Source: Strongylocentrotus droebachiensis
Lineage: Eukaryota > Echinodermata > Echinoidea > Camarodonta > Strongylocentrotidae
Reading direction: 5' to 3'
DNA: 64,000 bases
NCBI GenBank assembly: GCA_035222895.1
Contig: JAVYIG010002729.1
Location: 124,001 to 188,000 of the forward strand
Part shown: piece after piece, positions 43,341 to 54,500 of the stretch
How positions within the stretch are numbered: position 1 is the stretch's first letter
How the letters are laid out: every line of letters begins with the position of its first letter
Translations under genes and position numbers: made by a program
The notes under the pieces: model-generated
The model's database searches: none
What the model was told of the DNA's origin: nothing
The model's input: only the letters and a program-made list of their open reading frames with translations

Positions 43341-43965
43341 TAGAGTATATTTTTTTTCTTCAATAAGACTGGTAATGTTTCAATTCCTTCTATAGTCTGC
43401 ACAATTTTAGAGGATTAACTAATCTCAAAGTAATCAAATATCATTAGCACCACTCGTAGAATTGTACTTCCCGCTGCCTTCTAAACTGATCAATGATCGT
43501 TCAAAGTACATTTTTATTTTGTAGATGTTTGAAAAATTTTCTGTAATGGATGAAGCCATGCAAGTATAGCACAATCATTTTATTACAGTATACAATTTGT
43601 TTTATTTTACCACATGCATATGTCGTGGTCTGCCACAAATGAGAAGATATCACATTAATCCTTTGCGTACAGGAACCGCCTGGTCCCTGTATTTAATATG
43701 TGAGAATGAGAGGATTCGGTATTCAAAGGGTATAGCATGGTCTTCAATAGTATATTTGATGATGATATCATATGCATAATATGATTGTAAAAGATAAGAG
43801 ATATGGAAATATTTGTGAAGAGATATATACTCTATTGAACTCAATAAAGCAAATTAAATTTTTTTGAGATGTACATGTGTAGCAGTACAATTATTTGTAT
43901 GTTTGGAGATAGAAGTGATATCCTTGTTATTTGACTTTTTGATGGTTTTGTTTGGCTCTGCCAAT

Positions 43966-44560
<595 letters not shown>

Positions 44561-44599
44561 TTAAAAACGGTTGAAGAAAGAAAAATATCTGGCTTTGCC

Positions 44600-46030
44600 A
44601 CTTTATTAATTGAAATGAATGTTAAGAAATTAACCATTGTAGAGCTTATGATAAGCATAGGGGGGGGGGGGTCGATATAAAATTTCCTGTTATAACAAAA
44701 GCATTTTCTTGTTCTTCCATCATCAAAAGACACTAACTAAGATAAAAAATTACATATTTAAGGAGCTCGCTGCCTAAGGATATGTATTGGGAAATATCCC
44801 TTTGCGATTATGAGGCAAATTAATTAGCTCGAATATGAGTACATTTGCGAAAAATTTGGGGCCACCCCCCCCCCCCCCCCCCTTGCACCAATATACAGTA
44901 TGGTGAAGAAGAAAAAACACATGATAATAAAACATGGAGATAATTAATGGAATAATTAACATTCATAGAAATAATAATGTAATGAACATTTAAAAGACGG
45001 TATAATTATGTTCACTTGTATATTGTGGATAAAGAAGAAAAAGCAGCTCGAATAGAAAAAAAAAGATTTAAGACAATTGTTAAAGATTTAACGGAAACAA
45101 AAACAGAAAACTAACAGTGTTGAATCAGAAATCGGAAGGTGCATTTTTTCAAAGAATAAAAAGGAAGCTTTTAGTCATCAATTCATTTAGGAATATTTGG
45201 GGTTTTTTTTCTCGAATATAATGCTCGCGCTCGCTCGTGTTATTTGATTAATAACCATGAGGGCGCTACATATTAGTTACAAAATCTTAGAGCTTGCTTT
45301 GTGTGTCATATGTCACGGAAGGCGACTTCTGGTTAAATCTTTGTAAGTTTTTGCTTGTTTTTATTGTATTTAATCTTTTTTAAGCTGTATGAAATGAGTC
45401 AAACAAATACTAACGGCATTTAGAATCATGTTACTTTGTGTTATGAATGTAAGGTGAATGTTGATGGCTATTTTGTTCGTTTAAATTCTGACGAGCTTTA
45501 CAGCCGGTGTTACGAATTTCGGTATTTGCAGAACGCTATAGCTCTCCTTGCGCTTGCTAGCAATGTAACATGCATTGGCATTCTCATTGTCCATGTTTCA
45601 CGCACTGAATCTATGGGAGCACCGGAGCCGGAGCGGAGCAGAATAAACTAAGCGACCTAAAGTAAAGTCAGAATAAAACTAAAAGTAAACAAGATTTAGA
45701 CAAGAAATATATTTGTTTTCCTGTAATTATTGTCTTCATGTAGATTCTCAACATTCTAGAAATTAAAAACCAAATGAGCCAAACATTTCAGTTTGACAAA
45801 AAAAAAGTTAAGAATAAAAGTCGAAATGTAAAAAATTGAAGAAAAAAACAATTGAATAAATGGCTTTATTTTCGCCTTTGCCCTTGCCTTTGCATTGTCC
45901 TGTCATTGAGTATCGACTCATTGGTTTGATAGAATTGACATGATTTACATTCAGTCTCAGACTCTCATTCAGAGACAGATTTATTCATCGACATATTATT
46001 ATTATCTAGACCGAATTTTCCGTCTCTTTC
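44600..46030. other. Intergenic sequence, possible 5' exon at 45,235-45,342
   Basis: No protein-like frame is convincing. A CpG-containing stretch (GCTCGCGCTCGCTCGTG, GAGGGCGCTAC) is followed by a donor-like TTT|GTAAGTTTTTG at 45,342. It could be the untranslated first exon of the SR gene downstream; this is a guess. Confidence 0.25.
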
Positions 46031-46036
46031 GTTCGT

Positions 46037-46102
46037 TAAGCCTCTTATTTGGGTAGGGTCGGCTCTTTCTTTAGAGCCGACCCTACCCAAATAAGAGGCT
46101 TA
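46037..46102. other. Perfect 29-bp stem hairpin
   Basis: Arms 46037-46065 and 46074-46102 are exact inverted copies (TAAGCCTCTTATTTGGGTAG at the left start), loop TTTCTTTA. Outer flanks AGACCGAATTTT and AAAATTCGGTCT also pair, so it may be the core of a small foldback element. Confidence 0.9.
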
Positions 46103-46984
46103 AAATTCGGTCTAATTATTATCATGATGATATCATTTAGATCTTAACATTCAGACTTGAGTCTTTTTCACATGAAATCAGACATGCCATTTTCTGATTT
46201 TTACATGTCATTTTCTGATTTTTACATGTCAATTGGAAAAATTGAATTGTCAATTGCCTGTGGCCTTTGCTAGATCATAATACGTGTACTGTTGATTAAT
46301 TTATTGGATGAATTGTACGAGTTGTACCACCTCAAACTGTTTGTACTCATGTACTGCTCTTTGATTTTGAGATCATGAATTGATTAATTAATATGATTGT
46401 GTTAGAATCTATGCAGTGTTTTTTATAATCTGAATTGCAATTTGCATGTCTAAACTCATTTCATTGTTTTTCTTCTTTTTATCCAGGTTCCCCTGGATTG
46501 TTTTAAAATCCAATTTCAATTTGAAACTTCTTGAAACAATCCCTTATTAATCACATGCAAATGTGCGCAGCATCAAGATGTGTTTTGGGTAGCTGCAATG
46601 CTGCATGATGCATACTTCTCGATAAGCCAGACATGGTGCGACCAGGGGCGTCGCTAGACCTTTTTCAGTGGGGGGGTGTAGAGGCCAACGATTACCGACA
46701 AAACTAGCCACCAATTACCGACAAAATTAAATGTCCAATATCTACAAATTTAACCCTATAAACCTGAGGCCGAAGGCTAAATTGTTATTCATATGGACTA
46801 TCTATAGTACTTGCATATGCGCAAAATGGTCATTTTCCTCGACGACATAAATATACGAATTATTTCGTCAACTTAGTCAGCATCATAGCTATATATTTCA
46901 ATGCAGGCGCGGAGCTAGGATCTTATTTTAGGGAGGGGCGGTAGTGAGCAAGAGAATCACTTAAAAGCGCGCTCATTAGGGGGG

Positions 46985-49320
46985 GTGGGTGATGGGCCTC
47001 CCGCGCGAAGCGCGGAAGCTTAGAGGTTTCCTTAAATTATTAGGAAAAAAAGACGATTAATTGTACCGTTTTCGACTGGTAATCCTTGGCTGAATGAAGT
47101 CCCCCCCCCCTCCCGCGCGAAGCGCGGAAGCTTTGACGTTTCATTAAATTATGAGAAAAAGCAGACGACTCGGTGTACTGTTCTCGACTCTTTATCCATG
47201 TCTAAATTCAGTTTTTTCCCCTCCCACGCGAAGCGCGGAAGCTTTGACGTTTCATTAAATTATGAGAAATAGCAGACGATTCGGTGTACTGTTCTCGACT
47301 CTTAATCCTTATCTGAATGAAGCTACCCCCTCCTACGTGAAGCGTGGAAGTTTTGACGTTTCATTTAATTATTAGAGAAAGAAGACGATTCGTCGTACCG
47401 TTTTCGACTCTTAATAAGCCCTATTCATCTGAATTCAGTTTCCCCCTATCGCGCGAAGCGCGGAAGCTTTGACGTTTCATTGAATTATTAGAGAAAGAAG
47501 ACGATTCGTCGTACTGTTCTCGACTCGTTTAAATGAAGTTTTCCCCTTCCGCGCGAAGCGCGGAATCTTTGGCGTTTCATCACAATATAGAGTAAGGAAG
47601 ACGATTTCTCGTACCGTTTTCGAATCTTATTAAGCCCTATTCATCTGAATTCAGTTTCCCCCTCTCGCGCGAAGCGCGAATGCTTTGACGTTTCCTCAAA
47701 TTATTAGAGAAAGGACACGATGCGTTGTACCGTTTTCGATTTTTAATAAGCTCTATTTGTCTGAATTCAGTTTCCCACTCTCGCGCGAAGCGCGGAAGCT
47801 TTGACGTTTCCTTAAATTATTAGAGAAAGAAGACGATTCGTTGTACCGTTCTCGTCTCGTCTCATTGAAGTTTTCCCCTTCCGCGCTTCGCGCGGAATTT
47901 TTGGCGTTTCATCACAATATAGAGAAAGGAAGACGATTTCTCGTACCGTTTTCGAATCTTATTAAGCCCTATTCATCTGAATTCAGTTTCCCCCTCTCGC
48001 GCGAAGCGCGAATGTTTTGACGTTTCCTCAAATTATTAGAGAAAGAACACGATTCGTTGTACCGTTTTCGATTTTTAATAAGCTCTATTTGTCTGAATTC
48101 AGTTTCCCACTCGCGCGCGAAGCGCGGAAGCTTTGACGTTTCCTTAAATTATTAGAGAAAGAAGACGATTCGTTGTACCGTTCTCGTCTCGTCTAATTGA
48201 AGTTTTCCCTTTCCGCGCGAAGCGCGGAATTTTTGGCGTTTCATCACAATATAGAGAAAGGAAGACGATTTCTCGTACCGTTTTCGAATCTTATTAAGCC
48301 CTATTCATCTGAATTCAGTTTCCCCCTCTCGCGCGAAGCGCGAATGTTTTGACGTTTCCTCAAATTATTAGAGAAAGAACACGATTCGTTGTACCGTTTT
48401 CGATTTTTAATAAGCTCTATTTGTCTGAATTCAGTTTCCCACTCTCGCGCGAAGCGCGGAAGCTTTGACGTTTCCTTAAATTATAAGAGAAAGAAGACGA
48501 TTCGTTGTACCGTTCTCGTCTCGTCTAAATGAAGTTTTCCCCTTCCGCGCGAAGCGCGGAATTTTTGGCGTTTCATCACAATATAGAGAAAGGAAGACGA
48601 TTTCTCGTACCGTTTTCGAATCTTATTAAGCCCTATTCATCTGAATTCAGTTTCCCCCTCTCGCGCGAAGCGCGAATGTTTTGACGTTTCCTCAAATTAT
48701 TAGAGAAAGAACACGATTCGTTGTACCGTTTTCGATTTTTAATAAGCTCTATTTGTCTGAATTCAGTTTCCCACTCTCGCGCGAACCGCGGAAGCTTTGA
48801 CGTTTCCTTAAATTATAAGAGAAAGAAGACGATTCGTTGTACCGTTCTCGTCTCGTCTAAATGAAGTTTTCCCCTTCCGCGCGAAGCGCGGAATTTTTGG
48901 CGTTTCATCACAATATAGAGAAAGGAAGACGATTTCTCGTACCGTTTTCGAATCTTATTAAGCCCTATTCACCTGAATTCAGTTTCCTCCTCTCGCGCGA
49001 AGCGCGAAAGCTTTGACGTTTTCTCAAATTATTAGAGAAAGAACACGATTCGTTGTACCGTTTTCTACTTTTAATAAGCCCTATTCATCTGAATTCAGTT
49101 TTCCACTCTCGCGCGAAGCGCGGAAGCTTTGACGTTTCCTTAAATTATTAGAGAAAGAAGACGATTCGTTGTACCGTTCTCGACTCGTCTAAATGAAGTT
49201 TCCCCTTCCGCGCGAAGCGCGGAATTTTTGGCGTTTCATCACAATATAAAGAAAAGAAGACGATTCGTCGTACCGTTGTTGCCTCTTAAACCTTGTTTGA
49301 ATTTAGTTTCCCCGAAAAAT
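46985..49320. repeat. ~109-bp GCGAAGC satellite, array 3
   Basis: About 21 monomers of CGCGCGAAGCGCGGAAGCTT, TGACGTTTCCTTAAATTATT, AGAGAAAGAAGACGATTCGT, TGTACCGTTCTCGACTC, CTGAATTCAGTTTCCCC. From about 47,560 monomers are ordered in a roughly 332-bp trimer (GCGAATGTTTTGACG recurs at 48,008, 48,340 and 48,672). Confidence 0.94.
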
Positions 49321-49559
49321 TTTTTTTAGCTGATATTATAGGAAAGTGAAACTTCGAGAAAATACAAGTATTGTAGTTGTAGTCACTCTTAAAGTCGTCA
49401 CAGCGGATAAGAAGTCACAGTTCGTAGGGAAAAAAACTTGTCGGCCGACCGACAATATACATCTCACCGACTTCAAACTTCTGCATTGATATAGTACACG
49501 AGGATCGAGCAAGAATACCGACACAGCTGACCCGACACAGCAACATATTTACCCGTGTC

Positions 49560-49970
49560 TTTCTTGCTCCCTCGACGAGACGAGTCCACCCAACAACCCC
49601 CTTCTCTCTTTTACTCCCACTCCTCCTCTCTCAGACTCTTACCTCCCATCTCTCTCCTCTCTTTCATCTCCCATTTCTTTTGTTTCCCTTTCACTCTTAT
49701 TTCTTCTTTTTTCCTTTTTTTTCCCCCTTTCTTTCCTCTCCTCCCCCTTTTTCTCTTTTCTCTTTCTTTCTTCTCTTTTCTTTCCTTTCTTTTCCTTTCT
49801 TTCCTTTCTTTTCCTTTCTTTCTTTTCTTTTCCTTTTCTTTTTTTCTTTTCTTTCCCTTTCCCTCTCTTTTTCCCTCTTTTTTTTTCCCTCTCTTTTTTC
49901 CCCTCTCTTTTTTTCCCCCTCTCTTTTTTTCCCTCTCTTTTTTTCCCTCCCCCTTTTCTCTTTTTCCCGA
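49560..49970. repeat. TTCC/TTTC pyrimidine block
   Basis: Almost pure T/C on plus (CTTTCCTTTCTTTTCC motifs), ending at the hAT-like right terminus. Frames rich in Phe/Ser or Lys/Glu are artefacts. Confidence 0.9.
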
Positions 49971-50371
49971 CGGCAGCGCAATTTTACCGACAATATCCTG
50001 ACAGGTGGGGGGGTGTCGCACCCCCCACACCCCCCCTTTGGCGACGCCCCTGGGTGCGACGTACCACAAATTTTGCTGAGCCGCGTAACATTTTAGGAAT
50101 TTTTAAATTCAAACGTTGGGAGGTCTGATCTTGAGTTGACCACGTCTGTCAGAAAATTACTTAAAGGTTTTTCCCCGGACGTAAATAATCATATCTGATT
50201 GATACGTGTCTGTAAACTAAAAAAGTGTCTGTTACAACACAGTCTGTTACAACACATACACACACAAACTCAATATTGGTCATAAGTCTTCTTTTTTTTC
50301 TTCATTTCTCGCTGGCAGAGAGGAGTAGATCTTCAGCTACCAGATCCCTAAGACAGAAGCAGGCCAACAGC

Positions 50372-50586
50372 ATGGCGTCCCACTATCGGGATCACGGTCC
50401 CCTGGACTGCAAGGTGTACGTGGGTGACCTGGGAGGCGGGGCCGCAAAGCACGAGATAGAGCAAGCCTTCAGCAAGTACGGCACGATCACGAACGTCTGG
50501 ATCGCCAGGAATCCTCCGGGCTTCGCCTTTGTGGAGTTCATGGACAGTCGCGATGCCTACGATTCCGCCAGAGGCATGGACGGGAA
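50372..50586 (+). CDS. SR factor coding exon 1 (RRM)
   Basis: 215 nt, [20 protein letters not shown] through ARGMDG; donor GTAAGT. Upstream, TTTCTCGCTGGCAG looks like an acceptor with the exon starting at 50,319. Confidence 0.92.
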
Positions 50587-51372
50587 GTAAGTTTGTTCAG
50601 ATATATATAATAATTATTAATAATAATATGAACAATTTATATAGCGCTTTTGACAAACAGTTTCAAAGCACTGTATACAAATCAAGATTACTTCAAGAAA
50701 AATCAATATTACTATAAAAAGGAATCCACATTTCTATGCTGTTGAATTCTAGTGCTGAAAAAAGTGTAATAAACATTGGGCTCAGTGTAAATTGCCTGGA
50801 GAGAAAAAAGCCTGTGATGCCGAAAATATTGTCGGTAGCGTGCATGATCGTAATGTAATATCATTCATTCTGACCATTTTTATGTGATTGAATATATGCA
50901 TGCAATTTTTTGTATTGCTAAATTCATACCGTACAGCATCATTAGCATGTGTATCAATCTCTCTTTTTTGTTGTTGCTTTCTATCACTCTGCGTTCTCTT
51001 TCTCCTTGTCTTCTGTCTGCATGGGTTCTCTCTCCATCTCCCTCTTTCTTCTCCCTTCTTTCTCTTTCCTTCTCCTTTTACCTCTCTTTTCATCTTTCTT
51101 CATGTCTTCTCTACACTTTATCCCTGTACACCCCCCCCCCTTCTCTCTCTTTCTATCTCTCTTTTCTTTGTTCTTTCTAATCACTCTTTCCTTCTCTCTA
51201 TCTCCTCCATGTCATCTCTACATTTTTTCTCTCGCCATCACTCACTTTCTCTATCTCCCTCAATCCTTCTTTCATCCTCTCTTTCCATCTCTCTCTCTAT
51301 CTCTCCCTATCTCCTTCTCTTTCTATCTCTCTCTATCTCCTTCTCTCTTTCTCTCTATTTATCTCTATCTCC

Positions 51373-51415
<43 letters not shown>

Positions 51416-51458
51416 CTCTCTATCTCCTCTCTTTTTCCATCTATCTCTCTCTCTCTCC

Positions 51459-51513
<55 letters not shown>

Positions 51514-54500
51514 TTCTCTCTCTCTTTTTCCTTCTCTCTCTGTCTCTCAGGTATCTATGTGGAAGGCGTGTCCGATGTGAGCTGTCCAATGGAAAATCCA
51601 GGCGACCCAGAGGACGGGATCTGGAAGCCAGGCCTAGGTCCGGAGGCGGCGGCGGCGGCGGCGGAGGTTCCTACGGTCGCTATGGTCGATCAAGGTAAGA
51701 CCTCTCTATGCAAAGTTTGTTCAACCCTGGCTTCGGTAGTCGATCCAATATCTACCTCATTACATACTCGAGACATAAATGATAATAAATAATAAAAACT
51801 TTACTTATAAAGCCTCTTTAATGTTACTGCTTTTAAAAAAGAAATTACTTTCATTATTCTGTAGTTTTATGTTTCTGTAAGTCCGTACTTATCCAAAAGC
51901 CCATAGGCAAAAATTAGGCATGATTCTCAAAATGAGATATTGTTTGTAATTCCTAAACTTTAAAGAAAAGCTTGAGTTCTGGGGAGACCAGGAGAGGTGG
52001 AAAATAATTTGAAATGGGGTTTGTTATTCCAGAAATTAAAAAGGGTTCATCCATGTTTATGTAATTCCGGAGAAGAAATATGATTTGGAATCCTGTAAGT
52101 GTCAAGAGTTTTAAAATCTGTAATTGAGATATTATAATATACTCTATACTATTAAGTAATTTTTTTTCTTAAACACAGTTTTGACAAGGAAATACACAAC
52201 CAAACTTTGACGTGTGAACCCCATTTTCTTTTAATGAATAACAAACCAAATTATTTTTTGTCATCAAGACCCTTTGAAAAAAATTGAACCTTTAGAATAA
52301 TGATCTCCAGAATACTGAGCATCCCTTGACCATAAGGGTCAAAGTGCATGACCTTTATGGACATTCTCTGTTCTCTTTTCTTGAATCGAGATACAGCACC
52401 TGCCATTCTTGTTTTTTCCTGAATCATAACCAAAATACTTTTAGTTTTATTCTAGTGGTCTTTTTTTCCTTCTCTCCTTTGATTGATTGATCTATATTAT
52501 TGGGGGAAGGGCTTTTTGAGAGTGTTTGGTTTTTTGGTAACTTTTGCCACAATTCTAGCTTGTTTTGGGAAAACCGTCTACGCGTAGAGTAAACCACTTT
52601 TGTCAAATGGCCGTCACTAATGGCTGCATACACATACATACTGCATGTATACATGTTTCATGGTGTATGGATGTAATTGCACCCTGTACAGCTTCATTTC
52701 TAAGCCCAGCGCACACTACGCACTCTTACTGGGATCTGATTTCTCAAGGGCATTTTATATGAACATTCAAACACGTAAAATCTTATTGATCGAGGATCTG
52801 ATTAGTCATGTAAACAATGACATCTAAATTTTAGGGGATTGCAAGATTCATTGAAAGAGGAATCAGTAAATTGGCTCAGAATTGTACTGACATCAGACCA
52901 GAAGTACGGTTGTCTACAATTTCAAGCTCATTCTGCGTTTTATTCTGACTAGAATGTTTGAAAGCACTAAAATTCTAGTTGTTAGTTTTCTTATCATTAT
53001 GTACATGTACAACCTAAATCCGCAAAATGTTCTTTATTTAGATTTCCATAAATATTATAATTGGCATTTCTTCACAAACCAGATCGGGCAGTGTGTGTAA
53101 TATTAAAGTCAACAATGGTTGGCAAACATGTCACCTACATGTACAAAGTGGGCAGACAGTCGGTAAACAATTGTAAAGGGGAATTGGGGCAGCGTCTGCG
53201 GAGCACTGATGCTTTGTTGTTTACAAAAGTACTTTCAGCCTTCAGAATTTTGATTGATGCTTTTAATATTGTTTTCATAAACTCGGGGTAAAGAAGAAAA
53301 GACAGGTAGTAGAGACAATGTTTATTTTATAAAAAAATTGTACTCGTTATAATGATAATTGCATGTAACTTTTAAGGTAGAGGCCATTTCGAATCGAGAT
53401 TCAATTTGCATTTTCTTTGAATTAAGGATAGGGGCCTAAATATCAAACATGGCCAAGGTGTGCATTTATTTTGGGAATAAATCAGTTCTACATTTTCAAC
53501 TGAGCAAATATTCAGGTCCTCAATTTTGAAAGAATTAGTTGATAGTTGTACAGTAGTATTTTTTTAAAATATACCTTTACCAAATCTTTTTTTAAATGTC
53601 ATGAGACTATGAGAGTTACACGCCTACATATAAAATTTATGTTATTCATGACAGGAAGTTTCTTCTGGCTACTCATTCTGGCTATTTCTTATAATTTGCA
53701 CCTCTAATTTTTTGTTCTTTTATTGAAAGTTATAAATAGTTTTATCATTTAAATTCATGTGTGTGATTTTCTGAAAAGAGAAAATGTCAACGAAAACTGC
53801 AGACTTCTTTCTTCTTCTCTTTTTTTTAAATCCAATGTACACTGTATAAGGAAAAACCTTGACTCTAACATCAACAAGTTGCCAACTTGTGGATGCTTAC
53901 CCTCCTTTTAAAGTTTCTGGCATCAAATGCCACATGGCACAAAACACAGTACATGTTTGAGTTTGAGTTTATTGATTTCATTGATGTAGATCTGGAACCG
54001 CATGTGTAAATTTTTGAAACCAGAAAATTGCTTGAAATCACACTTTTGCCATGTGTAAACGATTTGTTAAGCAACAATTTTTCTTCTTCTTGGAATTGCA
54101 CAAATTCAGTGTTATGTCAATTCTGATTCAGCTATTTTTGTGCTTGAATTAGATGTTTCATAAAAGTTGTTATCAATAACAAATGATAAATTGATATGAC
54201 AAATTTGCTCTCAGCCAATCAGATGACGTGATTTCAGTAGCTTATAACAGTTAATGTAACTGGTTATTGATATCAAGTTTTATGAAACAGGTCCCAGAGC
54301 CTCTTGTGAAAGTCACAAATGTTTCATTCATGCGAAGTTTCAGGTTTTACAGTATCAAGCCAAATTGCACAAAGATGACATAAATTTGTCCTAAATCGAC
54401 TGATTGCTTATTCAGTGTATCAAGTAAATGCAACAAGCAAGTGAGAATCTTAACTTTAATCAGAGTTTCTTAGCCCCCCTTGGTCTTTGATTGTCTCCAT

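Larger units (their letters stand above)
46643..50052. mobile_element. hAT-like non-autonomous element carrying satellite array 3
   Basis: 3,410 bp, inverted ends CAGGGGCGTCGC on both sides, flanked by the exact 8-bp duplication GGTGCGAC (46635-46642, 50053-50060). Contents: a second transposon-end-like sequence at 46,906 (CAGGCGCGGAGCTAGG), the 2.3-kb satellite array, unique sequence 49,320-49,560 and a C/T-rich block. No transposase. Confidence 0.92.

Noticed and set aside
45436..45651. 71-codon frame MCYECKVNVDGYFVRL as a small gene
   Set aside because: No homologue recognised, no codon or splice support; the region may be an untranslated exon or intergenic.
49555..50096. Phe/Ser-rich plus and Lys/Glu/Arg-rich minus frames of about 150 codons
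   Set aside because: They come from the T/C block at the end of the hAT-like element.
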